From Candidatus Manganitrophus morganii (GTDB lineage Bacteria; Nitrospirota; Nitrospiria; SBBL01; Manganitrophaceae), in the NCBI GenBank assembly GCA_021651055.1, contig JAJHOH010000001.1:4143059-4207058 (forward strand): a stretch of DNA of 64,000 bases, read 5' to 3'. Position 1 is the first letter of the stretch, and each line of letters begins with the position of its first letter. This document shows, in pieces, positions 26,845 to 35,969 of this stretch. The notes under the pieces were generated by a model. That model was not told the origin of the DNA. It did not search any database and saw only the letters and a program-made list of their open reading frames with translations. The position numbers were made by a program, and so were the translations under genes.

Positions 26845-27915
26845 ATGTTCCCACGAATAAAAACATTCTTGTTCGTCGTGATGGTTTTCTTCTATGCTTC
26901 GCCCTCGCTCATGGCCCAATCGTCCGACCCTCTGCCGGAGCGGCTTCGGTCGGGCCAATCGTTTGTGCGTTTGCTGGCTTTGCAGGAGGTCGGCCGATTC
27001 GCGCTTTCAGAACAGGTGCACTACCTCCCTCTTCTGGTAGAAGCGCTCGAAGATAAAGACGCGGATGTTCAGCTCAATGCAGCGGTGCTCCTTGCGTCGT
27101 TGGGAAATGAAACCGAGTCGGCGGTACCTGTCATGGTTGCTTATCTTCGAGAGCCGGACAACGAAAGACGCGACGTCGTGATGACCTTGGTTTCCAATCT
27201 GCGTCGTACGGCGATCCCGGCCCTCATCGACGCTTTAAGAGACGAAGACCCGAACATTCGTCTTGGAGCCTGCCAGACGTTGGGAAAAATGGGAAAAGGA
27301 GCGGAAGAAGCGATCCCGACCCTGATCGATCTGCTCGATGAAGTGAGCCAGGATGTTCCTGATTGCGCCTCTGTCGCGTTGGGAAAGATCGGCAAGGTCG
27401 ATGATCTTATCGAAATCATCCAAAGCGGAAGCGATCGGCAGAGAGAGTTGATTTCAAAAAACGCATTTTATCATTTACCCGAAGAGATTGATCCGACAGA
27501 AGCGCTGATCGAGCTCGTAAGAAGCGAAGAGAGTCACCCGAAAGCGCGCCTGTCCGCGGTGAATGCGCTTGGCTCCCGCGGCTCCAAATCGAAAAATGCC
27601 GTTTCTCCGCTCGTTGCCGCGATGGCTGATCAGGAGATCGGTTTTGCAGCGGCGAGCGCGCTCGGAAAGATCGGTCTCTCCGCATTGTCGAATACGATTG
27701 AAGCGCTCGGTTCAACCAATTTTATCGTTCGCTCGTGGGCGGCTTACGCGATCAAATCGATGGAGCAGCCCGCGGTTGAAGCCGTCCCCTCCCTCATCAA
27801 GCTCCTCGATGATCAGGAATTGATCGTCAGCTTGGATGCGAAGTCCGCCCTCGAAAGGATTGGAACATCGAAAGCGCTTGAAGCCGTAAGGCGATCCAGT
27901 ATCAGCCTCCGATAA
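26845..27915 (+). CDS. Exported HEAT/armadillo-repeat protein
   Basis: About 356 residues. The first 22 residues (MFPRIKTFLFVVMVFFYAS) are a signal peptide with likely cleavage after SLMA. The rest is a solenoid of PBS-lyase-type HEAT repeats of about 31-39 residues, such as LVEALEDKDADVQLNAAVLL, LIDALRDEDPNIRLGACQTL and LVAAMADQEIGFAAASALGK. It is probably a periplasmic protein-interaction scaffold. The ATG at 26845 is chosen because the signal peptide starts there; upstream codons of the same frame encode no recognisable sequence and would give a long cytoplasmic leader. A weak Shine-Dalgarno (AGGTGA) lies upstream. Confidence 0.82.
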   Translation: MFPRIKTFLFVVMVFFYASPSLMAQSSDPLPERLRSGQSFVRLLALQEVGRFALSEQVHYLPLLVEALEDKDADVQLNAAVLLASLGNETESAVPVMVAYLREPDNERRDVVMTLVSNLRRTAIPALIDALRDEDPNIRLGACQTLGKMGKGAEEAIPTLIDLLDEVSQDVPDCASVALGKIGKVDDLIEIIQSGSDRQRELISKNAFYHLPEEIDPTEALIELVRSEESHPKARLSAVNALGSRGSKSKNAVSPLVAAMADQEIGFAAASALGKIGLSALSNTIEALGSTNFIVRSWAAYAIKSMEQPAVEAVPSLIKLLDDQELIVSLDAKSALERIGTSKALEAVRRSSISLR

Positions 27916-27952
27916 ATCAGCATCCGCACAGAGACCCACTTGCCCTTTGTTA

Positions 27953-27983
27953 CAGACCCTGCTTCCTTTACCTGCGGGGTCTG
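27953..27983 (+). terminator. Hairpin after the HEAT-repeat gene
   Basis: CAGACCCTGC and GCGGGGTCTG pair over 10 bp (one G-T), loop 11 nt, 38 bp after the stop. No strong T-tract; likely a weak terminator. Confidence 0.35.
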
Positions 27984-28023
27984 AAAATAGTATCATGGGA
28001 ACATTGCTTAAAGGAGGAAGCCA

Positions 28024-28755
28024 ATGGCGCTTAGCCGACGATCATTGCTCGGTTTGATAGGGACAGCCGCTGCCGCGCTGCTGGTGGGGTGCGAGCCGGG
28101 CGCCGGCCCCGGTTGGTGGCGGCGCCTTTGGGCTCGAAAGCCGGCGATTGTCTCCATCCCTCCCTGCATCGTGCGTCCCGAGCAGATGGAAGGGCCCTAT
28201 TTTGTCGATGAGCGGCTCAACCGCTCCGACATTCGTACCGACCCCACGGACGGATCGGTCAAGGAAGGGGTTCCACTGCAACTCGCGATCCGGGTTCATG
28301 GCATTCGCGACAATGCCTGCGCGCCGATCGAAGGGGCCATGGTCGATGTTTGGCAATGCGACGCCGCCGGCGTCTATTCGGATGTTCGCGACGACTCCTT
28401 CGACACGCGGGGAAAGAAGTTCTTGCGCGGCTACCAGATGACCGACGCCGATGGGACGGCGCCGTTTCTGACGATTTATCCCGGTTGGTACCCCGGCAGG
28501 ACGGTCCACATTCACTTTAAGATCCGCCTCAACCCATCGTCGATGTTCGGGTACGAATTTACCTCGCAGATTTATTTCGACGATGCCCTCACCGACGAGG
28601 TTTTCACCCAACCCCCCTACAGCAAAGGTCGGCGAACGACGAATCACCAGGACGGCATTTTTGAAAACGGCGGCGAAGAGCTGATGCTTCCGTTGACAAA
28701 ACAGCCGGAGGGTGGATATGCGGGGACGTTCGATATCGGTCTTCAATTGACCTAG
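28024..28755 (+). CDS. Lipoprotein of the intradiol dioxygenase family
   Basis: A 243-residue protein with an N-terminal Arg pair and lipobox LLVGC (Cys about 23), so it should be anchored outside the cytoplasm. The core matches intradiol ring-cleavage dioxygenases: EGPYFVDE, MVDVWQCDAAGVYSD, the RGYQMTDADGTAPFLTIYPGWY stretch (split here at AD GTAPF), then PGRTVHIHFKI. Two Tyr and two His of the non-heme Fe(III) site can be placed in GVYS, GWYPG, HIHF. Typical catechol dioxygenases are cytoplasmic, so an exported form is unusual, though such lipoproteins are known. Substrate unknown. GGAGG precedes the ATG. Confidence 0.8.
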   Translation: MALSRRSLLGLIGTAAAALLVGCEPGAGPGWWRRLWARKPAIVSIPPCIVRPEQMEGPYFVDERLNRSDIRTDPTDGSVKEGVPLQLAIRVHGIRDNACAPIEGAMVDVWQCDAAGVYSDVRDDSFDTRGKKFLRGYQMTDADGTAPFLTIYPGWYPGRTVHIHFKIRLNPSSMFGYEFTSQIYFDDALTDEVFTQPPYSKGRRTTNHQDGIFENGGEELMLPLTKQPEGGYAGTFDIGLQLT

Positions 28756-28839
28756 AAGCGGAGGGAGATTCTTCTTCGCCCGCCAACCTCTTCCGGAATA
28801 AACGGAGCGAGCCCCTTTTCTTAAAGCCGCCGGATCCCG

Positions 28840-29571
28840 TTATCCCCTCTTTTCTTTTTCGTTGCCTTCGTCCAAAGGTGGGACGCGGTACCAGCCGGTG
28901 AGCATCGACCGGAGGTTGTTGCCGAATCCGGTGAGGATCACCATCAAAAGGTGGAGGGCGGTATAAGCGATGAAGAGGATCGTCAAGTTAAAGTGAATCG
29001 ACTGCGCTCTTTTACGTGTGCCGAAGAGGTCGTGCAGGATGGGAAAGACCGCTTCGCCCCGCGCGGAGCTGGCGAGGCCGGTCAGAAGAACCAACGGCCC
29101 CAAAATGAAAACGACCCCCGTGTAGGCGGTTTTTTGAAGGACGTTGTATCGGGTCGCTTCCTCTCCTTTCGGATGGCGAAAGAAGAGGGTGTCCCGGAGG
29201 GTCGATCCGATTTTCCGGAAGTCGCTCCAACCTGGAAAAAGATTTCTGAGAAGATGTCCGCTGGCGAGGCTGTAAGCGACATAGACCAGCCCGTTGAACG
29301 AGAAGATCCAGGCGAACAAGAAGTGGTGCCACCGGCCGAAGAGCCATTGACGGCCCGTGTAGATCTGAAAGCCGCTGATAACCAACATAAGAAGACAAAG
29401 CGCATTGATCCAATGGGTGAGCCGGATAAAAAAGGGATGGCGAAACACCTCGGGGGCGGGAGACAAACGCTCCGGACCGGCGGTCTTCGATCGAATCACC
29501 GGCGGTGAAAGGGGCTCTCCCGGACCGATCGCATCGGTTGGATCTTGATTTTTGTCATTGGCTTTCCCCAT
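28840..29571 (-). CDS. Membrane cytochrome b (b561/formate dehydrogenase gamma-like)
   Basis: A 243-residue protein with four membrane helices and heme-ligand histidines: FFIRLTHWINALCLLMLVIS, FGRWHHFLFAWIF and SIHFNLTILFIAYTALHLLM. This fits the Ni/Fe-hydrogenase/thiosulfate-reductase b-type cytochrome family, which passes quinone electrons to a periplasmic partner oxidoreductase. No partner gene (molybdo-oxidoreductase or other) lies beside it, so the electron partner is elsewhere. The ATG at 29571 has GGGAAGG upstream; the upstream start would add ten residues without a site. It is the last gene of the efflux operon by position, 82 bp behind the channel gene, and may be cotranscribed or separate. 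Confidence 0.8.
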   Translation of the reverse strand: MGKANDKNQDPTDAIGPGEPLSPPVIRSKTAGPERLSPAPEVFRHPFFIRLTHWINALCLLMLVISGFQIYTGRQWLFGRWHHFLFAWIFSFNGLVYVAYSLASGHLLRNLFPGWSDFRKIGSTLRDTLFFRHPKGEEATRYNVLQKTAYTGVVFILGPLVLLTGLASSARGEAVFPILHDLFGTRKRAQSIHFNLTILFIAYTALHLLMVILTGFGNNLRSMLTGWYRVPPLDEGNEKEKRG

Positions 29572-29653
29572 CGGAATACCTTCCCGGACCGAAGATATCA
29601 CGACCGGTTCCTGCTGTCAAAAGGGAGCGTAAAAACAGGACCCCTCTATTTTG

Positions 29654-31093
29654 TCATCCCGGTTGGATCGGCTCCCCCCAATGCAAATCAGGAGGGAACC
29701 GGGTCGATCGCGGCTGTTCCATCGCCGGCTCCCATCCCCCGCCGAGCGCCTTGTAGAGCTGGACGATCGATACCAGATGAAGCCGGCGGGTGGCGGTCAG
29801 AGCCAGCTCCGCTTCGTAAAGATTGCGCTTGGCGGTGAGGACATCGAGATAATTGGAATGCCCGCTTTGATAGCGCAGATCGGCCAGATGAAGGGCCGAC
29901 TGCAGCGCTGCAACCTGACTTTCCTCTGCCTTGTTTTGATCGCGCGCCGTACGAACCGCGACAAGCGCATCTTCAACCTCTCTAAAGGCGATGATCACCG
30001 TCTGCTCGTATAGCGCCAACACCTGTCTTGCTTGCGCCTCCGCCGCCTTCTGCTCGAACCCGAATGTCCGGGCGTTGAAAAGAGGAGCGAACAATCCAAC
30101 ACCGGCCGCGCCGAAGTTCCCCTCCTCCAGGCCGGAGAGTTGGGGACTTGCCACACCGAGGATTCCCGTCAAGCTGATCGTCGGGAAACGGGACGCCTTG
30201 GCCACTCCGATCCGGGCCGTTGCGGCGGCCAGGTCTTGTTCCGATCGGAGGATGTCGGGCCGGCGCTGAAGGAGTTCCGAAGGCAAACCGGCCGGCACCT
30301 CGGGGGGCATTCCCTGCTCGGTCAGCGATCGGCCTCTTCCGATTCGAGCCGGGTTTCTCCCCAGCAGGACGCTCAGCTCGTTCTCCTTCTGAATCATCGC
30401 CCGCTCCAGCTCGAACAGCCGGGCCGCGGCGTTCGCCCGCTCCGCTTCGAACTGATCGACATCCAACCGGGTGATCAGCCCTTGCCGCAATCGCGCTTCG
30501 GCGATCTCAACCGATTCCTCCCACGACTGAAGCGCTTCCTTTCCGATCTCCAACTGCATATCCAATTGACGAAGATCGAAGTAAGCTTGGGCGACGCTTG
30601 CCACCAGCTCCAAGACCACGGCCCGCCGATTTTCTTCCTCCGCCAAGAGTTGCGCCCGCGCCGCTTCGTTCGCTCTTCGGACCCGGCCCCAAATGTCGAG
30701 CTCCCACGACAGATTGGCCTGTCCATAATAACTGCTGGACGAGGGAACCCTGGGGATGTTGACCGCGTTTAACTTGCCGAACGGAAGATTGGCCGTGGCG
30801 TTCAGTTGGGGAGCGAATTCCATCCGCGCGCTCCCCAAGAAGGCCTGGAAGGCTTCGACCCTCGCGACGGCGAGTTGCAGGTTTTTGTTCTCATGCAACG
30901 CGATTCGAACCAGCTTCTGAAGTTCCTCGTCGCGAAGGAGCTCCCACCAGGGGAGGTTGGCGATCGATTGGGTCTCCTCGGTCTCGGCCATCCGGAAAGA
31001 GTCAGGAACCGGAACGTTGGGCCGGGTGTAATCGGGCCCCATGGCGCACGCGGTGATCAACAGCGATAGAATGATCAGGCTCATGAAGCGCAT
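29654..31093 (-). CDS. Outer-membrane efflux channel (NodT/TolC-like lipoprotein)
   Basis: A 479-residue outer-membrane factor. Signal peptide with lipobox LLITAC (Cys about 16) and the NodT/OprM hallmark AMGPDYTRPNVPVPD right after it. The two OMF repeats are visible: LVRIALHENKNLQLAVARVEAF, LSWELDIWGRVRRANEAARA and ETFASVAQAYFDLRQLD-like helices in the first half, RPDILRSEQDLAAATARIGVA and FEQKAAEAQARQVLALYEQ in the second. It forms the exit duct of the RND pump upstream. GGAGG lies 8 nt before the ATG, which begins 1 bp after the pump stop. Confidence 0.92.
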   Translation of the reverse strand: MRFMSLIILSLLITACAMGPDYTRPNVPVPDSFRMAETEETQSIANLPWWELLRDEELQKLVRIALHENKNLQLAVARVEAFQAFLGSARMEFAPQLNATANLPFGKLNAVNIPRVPSSSSYYGQANLSWELDIWGRVRRANEAARAQLLAEEENRRAVVLELVASVAQAYFDLRQLDMQLEIGKEALQSWEESVEIAEARLRQGLITRLDVDQFEAERANAAARLFELERAMIQKENELSVLLGRNPARIGRGRSLTEQGMPPEVPAGLPSELLQRRPDILRSEQDLAAATARIGVAKASRFPTISLTGILGVASPQLSGLEEGNFGAAGVGLFAPLFNARTFGFEQKAAEAQARQVLALYEQTVIIAFREVEDALVAVRTARDQNKAEESQVAALQSALHLADLRYQSGHSNYLDVLTAKRNLYEAELALTATRRLHLVSIVQLYKALGGGWEPAMEQPRSTRFPPDLHWGEPIQPG

Positions 31094-31094
31094 G

Positions 31095-34000
31095 TCAATG
31101 TCCTCCTACGGTCGGTTGGAGTGTGGCCGGCTCGGCATTCGCCGGTATCGGCGCGGCCGGCTTCCGGATGGAGAATCGGCTCGTGAACTTCTGGACCACC
31201 ACAAAGAAGAGCGGGGTAAAGAAAATGGCGACGACCGATTCGGCCAACATCCCCCCGAAGACCCCGGTGCCGATCGAGTGGCGGCTGGCCGCCCCCGCCC
31301 CGTTCGCGATGACGAGCGGTAAAATCCCCAGGATAAACGCCATCGAGGTCATGATGATCGGCCGGAACCGAAGGCGCGATCCCTCCACCGCCGCCTGGAT
31401 TAGCGGCACCCCTTCCTTATAGCGTTGATGGACGAACTCCGTGATCAAGATCGCGTTCTTCGCCGAGAGGCCGATGAGGGTCACCAGCCCGATCTGAAAG
31501 TAAATGTCGTTGGTCAGCCCGCGCAGCCAGACGGCCGCTAAGGCGCCGAAGATCCCGAAAGGAACGGCGAGATTGACGACAAAGGGGATCGACCAGCTTT
31601 CATACTGGGCCGCCAGGACCAAAAAGACCATCAACAGACCAATCCCGAAGACCAGAAGCGATTGGCTGCTCCCCTTTCGCTCCTGATAGGAGATTCCGCT
31701 CCAATCGAGTTGGTAACCTTTCGGCTCCAAGACCTCTTTTGCCAAACGATCCAGCGCGTCGAGTGTCTGGCCCGAGCTGTAACCGGGCGCCGCCGATCCG
31801 AGCAACAGGGCCGAGTTGAGGCCGTTGAAGTGGGTGACCGGATCGGGGCCGCTGGTAAATTCGGTCGTGATCACGGCGCTCAGCGGGATCATCTTTCCGT
31901 TCTGCGCGCGGACGTAGAGATTCGCGATATCGTCGGGGCTGGAGCGGTACTCCGGGTCCGCTTCGGTCTGCACCCGATAGACCCTCCCCGATTTGATGAA
32001 GTCGTTGATGTAGAAATTGCCGAAGTAAGCCTGCATCGTATCGAAGATATCGGAGATCGACACCCCGAGCGCCTTCGCCCGCTCCCGGTCGACCTTGGCG
32101 TAAAGCCGGGGGGCGCTGACGCGGAAGTTGGTCCCGATCCCTCCGATCGCCGGCTCTTGACGCGCCTTGGCGATGAATTCCTGCGTCGCATCGGAGAAGG
32201 CCCTGAAATCTCCCCCGAGCGGGTCTTGCAGCTGCGCGGAGAACCCCCCCGTGGCGCCGAGACCCCGAATCGGAGGGGGATTGAAGGCGAGGACCAGCGC
32301 TTCGGGGATTTTTGAAAATTCCCCGAACGCGGCGCCGATGATCGACTTGACATGATCCTGCGGATCGGTCCGCTCGTCCCAATCTTTCAACGGCAGAAAG
32401 ATCGTCGCCGCGTTCGATCCCCTGGTGCTGAAGACGAAATTCTGCCCGGAGAGGACATTGGTATGTCTGATTCTCGGATCAGAGTGGAAATAGTCCTCCA
32501 GCCGCTCCAACACCTCGTCGGTCCGCTGTTTGGAAGCGCCGTCGGGAAGCTGGACCATCCCGATAAAGTAGCCCTGGTCCTCTTCCGGCAGGAAGCCGCT
32601 CGGAATGAATTTGAACATGCCGATCGAGAGGAACAAGATGACGCCGAAGATCCCGACAAAGAGGAGCGACCGTTTCAACATTCCGGCGACCGCGGCGCTG
32701 TAGCCGTCGCGGATTCGATCGAAGAGCCGATTGAAGAGACGGAAGAATCGATTCGGCTCGCTGTGTCCCGGTTTGAGGATGAGCGCGCTGAGGGCCGGGC
32801 TGAGGGTGAGCGCCACCAACCCCGAGATCGTCACCGACATGGCGATCGTGATCGCAAACTGTTTGTAGAGCTCTCCGGTGATCCCGCCGAGGAAGGCGAC
32901 CGGGATGAAGACCGAGCAGAGGACCAGGACGATCGCGATGACCGGACCGGTTACCTCCTCCATCGCCTTTTTCGCCGCCTCTCTCGGCCTAAGGCCGAGC
33001 GCCATATGCCGCTCGACATTTTCGACGACGACAATCGCGTCATCGACGACGATGCCGACCGCCAGGATCATTCCGAAGAGGGTCAGCGTGTTGATCGAGA
33101 AGCCGAGGGCGTACATTCCGGCGAAGGTCCCGATCAACGAGACCGGCACCGCCAGGGTCGGGATCAACGTCGCCCGCCAGCTCTGCAAGAAGAGGTAGAC
33201 GACGAGGATCACCAAGATCATCGCTTCGATCAGGGTTTTCACGACCTCGTCGATCGAGACCTGGATGAAAGGGGTCGTATCGAAGGGGATCTCCCAGGTG
33301 ACGCCGGTCGGGAAATTTTTCGACATCTCCCCCATCGCTTGACGGACTTGGCTGATGGAATCGAGGGCATTCGCTCCCGGAGAAAGGAAGGCGAGGATGA
33401 AGGTGGTCGGCTTCTTGTCCTTCCGCGATTCCAAGGCATAACTCTGGGCGCCGAGCTCGACGCGGGCCACATCCTTGAGCCGGACCATCGATCCGTCCGG
33501 GAGGGCCCGGATGATCAGCGCTTCGAAATCTTTCACCTCGGTGAGACGCCCCTGCGTGATCACGGGGAAGGTCAACAGGGTTCCTTTGAGCGCCGGCTCC
33601 CGTCCGATGGTGCCGGAGGGAAAGTCGCGGTTCTGCTCCCGAACGATGTTCACGATATCGGTCGGCGTGATTTGAAGCTGCGCCATCCGGTCCGGGTTGA
33701 GAATCAGCCGCATGCTGTAGTTCTGCTGCCCGAAGACGGTCGCGTCGCCGATTCCCGGCACACGCCGGATATTGTCGAGGATTTGGAGCGTGGCGTAGTT
33801 GGAAAGAAAAAGGGTGTCGTACCGTGGATCGTCGGAGCTTAAGGTGATCACCGCCAAAAGATCGGAGGAGAGTTTTTTGACCGTCACCCCCTGGCGGGTG
33901 ACCTCCTGCGGGATCTGCGGCTCCGCAAGCTTTACCCGGTTTTGCGTCTGGACCTGCGCGATATCGATGTCGGTCCCGATCTCGAAGGTCACCTTGATCG

Positions 34001-34268
34001 TCATGTGGCCGTCGTTGGTGCTGGTCGATTCGAAATAGAGAAGGTTGTCGATCCCCGGCAGCTGCACTTCGATGGGACGGGCGACCGCGTTCGCCACCAC
34101 CTCGGCGCTCGCCCCCGGATAGTCGGCGTCGATCTGCACCACCGGCGGGGTGATGTCGGGAAACTGAGCGATCGGAAGGGCCCGCATCGCCACGAGTCCG
34201 ACGACCACGATGACGATGGAGAGGACCGACGCGAAGATCGGCCGATCGATAAAGAATCGCGGACTCAT
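31095..34268 (-). CDS. RND efflux pump inner-membrane transporter (HAE1, AcrB-type)
   Basis: A 1057-residue RND transporter, the usual AcrB length. It starts MSPRFFIDRPIFASVLSIVI. TM4 carries the proton-relay aspartates in VGIVVDDAIVVVENVERHM, a second GERA-like half contains LIGLSAKNAILITEFVHQ, and both porter regions are present (for example DIANLYVRAQNGKMIPLSAV). As an HAE1 member it exports drugs or hydrophobic compounds across both membranes with the fusion protein and channel. The ATG at 34268 overlaps the fusion-protein stop as ATGA with GAAGGAGG upstream; a longer reading begins inside the fusion-protein gene and was rejected. Confidence 0.95.
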   Translation of the reverse strand: MSPRFFIDRPIFASVLSIVIVVVGLVAMRALPIAQFPDITPPVVQIDADYPGASAEVVANAVARPIEVQLPGIDNLLYFESTSTNDGHMTIKVTFEIGTDIDIAQVQTQNRVKLAEPQIPQEVTRQGVTVKKLSSDLLAVITLSSDDPRYDTLFLSNYATLQILDNIRRVPGIGDATVFGQQNYSMRLILNPDRMAQLQITPTDIVNIVREQNRDFPSGTIGREPALKGTLLTFPVITQGRLTEVKDFEALIIRALPDGSMVRLKDVARVELGAQSYALESRKDKKPTTFILAFLSPGANALDSISQVRQAMGEMSKNFPTGVTWEIPFDTTPFIQVSIDEVVKTLIEAMILVILVVYLFLQSWRATLIPTLAVPVSLIGTFAGMYALGFSINTLTLFGMILAVGIVVDDAIVVVENVERHMALGLRPREAAKKAMEEVTGPVIAIVLVLCSVFIPVAFLGGITGELYKQFAITIAMSVTISGLVALTLSPALSALILKPGHSEPNRFFRLFNRLFDRIRDGYSAAVAGMLKRSLLFVGIFGVILFLSIGMFKFIPSGFLPEEDQGYFIGMVQLPDGASKQRTDEVLERLEDYFHSDPRIRHTNVLSGQNFVFSTRGSNAATIFLPLKDWDERTDPQDHVKSIIGAAFGEFSKIPEALVLAFNPPPIRGLGATGGFSAQLQDPLGGDFRAFSDATQEFIAKARQEPAIGGIGTNFRVSAPRLYAKVDRERAKALGVSISDIFDTMQAYFGNFYINDFIKSGRVYRVQTEADPEYRSSPDDIANLYVRAQNGKMIPLSAVITTEFTSGPDPVTHFNGLNSALLLGSAAPGYSSGQTLDALDRLAKEVLEPKGYQLDWSGISYQERKGSSQSLLVFGIGLLMVFLVLAAQYESWSIPFVVNLAVPFGIFGALAAVWLRGLTNDIYFQIGLVTLIGLSAKNAILITEFVHQRYKEGVPLIQAAVEGSRLRFRPIIMTSMAFILGILPLVIANGAGAASRHSIGTGVFGGMLAESVVAIFFTPLFFVVVQKFTSRFSIRKPAAPIPANAEPATLQPTVGGH

Positions 34269-35506
34269 CGGACTTCCTCCTTCTTTGATTCGATTGATTG
34301 ACCTGCGGAAGCCGTTTTCGCGGTGATCATCGGGACCGGGTTCACCGGCGCTCCCGGCATCACCCGGTGCAGTCCGTCGACCACCACCTGCTCTCCCGGC
34401 TGGAGCCCTTGCTCGATCAGCCACCGGCTGCCGATCCATCCGCTCGCCTGGACGCTCCGGATCTCGATCCGCTTTTCCTTTCCCACCACAAAGACGATCG
34501 GTCCCTTCGGCCCTTGCTGCACTGCCTGCTGCGGCAGGAGGATGGCGTCGGGCTTCGTATAACCCTTCACGCGGACTTTAATGAACTGCCCGGGGAGGAG
34601 GATTCGGTCGGGATTCGGGAAGACGAACCGTCCCTGCCGCGACCCGGTCTCGCTCCGATAGACGACATCGGCAAAATCCAATTTCCCTTCGTGGGAGTAG
34701 GTCGTGCCGTCAGTGAAGGAGATGACCCCGCGAAGCTGGTAGAGGTCGGTTCCCGCGATCTTCCTTTCTGCGATCTCTCTTCGCTTCTGTAAAAAGTAGC
34801 TTTCCGGCGCGTTCACCGTGACATAGATCGGATTCACCTGATGGATGACGGTGAGCAGATCGCTCTGCGCCGAGACGAGGCGGCCTTCATAGACCCGGGT
34901 CCGCTCGATCAGGCCGGAAATCGGGGCGGTGATCAGGGTGTTGTCGAGATCGAACTTCGCCTTCACCCACTCCCCTTTCGCCCCTTCCAAAATCGCTTCC
35001 GCCGCCAGCTCTTCGGCGACCGCGTCATCGAAATCCTTTCGGCTGACCGCCTGCTCTTCCAAAAGGGGGCGGATACGGTCCATATTCTGACTCGCCTGCC
35101 TCCGCCGCGCCTCGGCTTGGGCCACCCGCGCGTTTGCGCTGGAGAAGGCGGCCTGAAATGGAATCGGATCGATCTGATAGAGCCGATCCCCCTTCTTGAC
35201 TTCGCGGCCCTCCGGGAAGAATCGCTCCTTCACGATGCCGGTCACCTGAGATCGGATTTCGACCGGCCGGGAAGACTCCGCCTGTCCGATGAATTCCGGC
35301 TCATCGGGGATCGTCTCTGTCGAGACGGTCACCACCGACACTTCAGGGACGGGAGGAGGCGCCGCGGAGGTCGCCTCATTGCCGCAGCCTTGCAGCCCCA
35401 CCGCCAGGAAGACGAGGAGGGTGAACAGGCGCATCCCCGTCCGCGAATCGACACCCCCTTTTGTTTCTTTTCTCTTGATCTGTTTCCGTCTCCAAAGTAG
35501 GTTCAT
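34265..35506 (-). CDS. RND efflux membrane-fusion protein (AcrA-type lipoprotein)
   Basis: A 413-residue periplasmic adaptor. Lipobox VGLQGC (Cys about 41) follows a basic N-terminus; then the biotinyl-lipoyl EGREVKKGDRLYQIDPIPFQ, a helical hairpin (SANARVAQAEARRRQASQN), the second lipoyl half LITAPISGLIERTRVYEGRL, beta-barrel and C-terminal domain LQPGEQVVVDGLHRVMPG. It links the pump to the channel. GGGAGG lies before the ATG at 35506; an internal Met nearer the lipobox is a possible alternative start. First pump gene of the STAS-led operon. Confidence 0.9.
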   Translation of the reverse strand: MNLLWRRKQIKRKETKGGVDSRTGMRLFTLLVFLAVGLQGCGNEATSAAPPPVPEVSVVTVSTETIPDEPEFIGQAESSRPVEIRSQVTGIVKERFFPEGREVKKGDRLYQIDPIPFQAAFSSANARVAQAEARRRQASQNMDRIRPLLEEQAVSRKDFDDAVAEELAAEAILEGAKGEWVKAKFDLDNTLITAPISGLIERTRVYEGRLVSAQSDLLTVIHQVNPIYVTVNAPESYFLQKRREIAERKIAGTDLYQLRGVISFTDGTTYSHEGKLDFADVVYRSETGSRQGRFVFPNPDRILLPGQFIKVRVKGYTKPDAILLPQQAVQQGPKGPIVFVVGKEKRIEIRSVQASGWIGSRWLIEQGLQPGEQVVVDGLHRVMPGAPVNPVPMITAKTASAGQSIESKKEEVR

Positions 35507-35524
35507 TTTGTTCCTCCCCCTTCT

Positions 35525-35818
35525 TTATATCTTTCTCTTCCGTTCTTCGACGGAGGAGATAATTTTTTCAATGACACACCGGTTCATACAACCGTTCGCC
35601 ACGAGTTCAACGCCGCTCCGGTACATCTCCATCAGGAGCGCTTTTCCCTCATCATCGATAAACGTCACCGAGGCGAGATTGACCTGGACGCTGTTCGGCG
35701 ACTGGGCCGCGGCGGCTTGCCAACAGAGCGCTAACTCGTTCACCCACGGTCCGGCCAGCTTTCCTTCGAGGGTGATCCCCGTTCGGCCGGGGTCTGTTTC
35801 TGTCGTGATCTTCAACAT
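35525..35818 (-). CDS. STAS-domain protein
   Basis: A 97-residue STAS domain (anti-anti-sigma fold): ITLEGKLAGPWVNELALCWQ, then VQVNLASVTFIDDEGKALLM, the conserved segment holding the usual phosphorylation region, with FIDDEG at the place where anti-sigma antagonists have D-S-x-G. The Ser is replaced by Asp/Glu here, so it may not be phosphorylated, and could be a constitutive interaction module. GGAG lies about 10 nt before the ATG at 35818; a start 12 codons upstream was rejected. It is the first gene behind the sigma-54 promoter and probably shares the transcript with the efflux genes. Confidence 0.82.
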   Translation of the reverse strand: MLKITTETDPGRTGITLEGKLAGPWVNELALCWQAAAAQSPNSVQVNLASVTFIDDEGKALLMEMYRSGVELVANGCMNRCVIEKIISSVEERKRKI

Positions 35819-35859
35819 GGTGCATCGACTCCTTGTCCAACTTGTTGCCTCCAACAGAG

Positions 35860-35876
35860 AGCAATCTCTATTCCAA
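35860..35876 (-). promoter_or_regulatory. Sigma-54 (-24/-12) promoter of the STAS-efflux operon
   Basis: On the minus strand TTGGAATAGAGATTGCT has GG and GC separated by 10 bp, with TTGCT at -12, close to the consensus TGGCACG-N4-TTGCW. The predicted start is about 12 bp downstream, near 35849, giving a leader of about 31 nt before the STAS gene. The neighbouring activator gene strengthens the call. Confidence 0.7.
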
Positions 35877-35969
35877 AAGAGGCTTGCGATGGGGCAAGGA
35901 GTTAAAGCCCGATAAACAAAGAGAAATAGAATTAATTCGGAAAAGCTGTATGGAGGATTCGGGGGAAGG

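Noticed and set aside
27953..27983. Strong terminator after the HEAT gene
   Set aside because: Kept only as a weak hairpin since no T-tract follows.
32352..33842. Long plus-strand open frame of 496 codons across the RND pump
   Set aside because: It is the antisense of a strongly supported pump gene; its predicted sequence is Arg/Asp/Gly-rich without domains, typical of GC-rich antisense frames.
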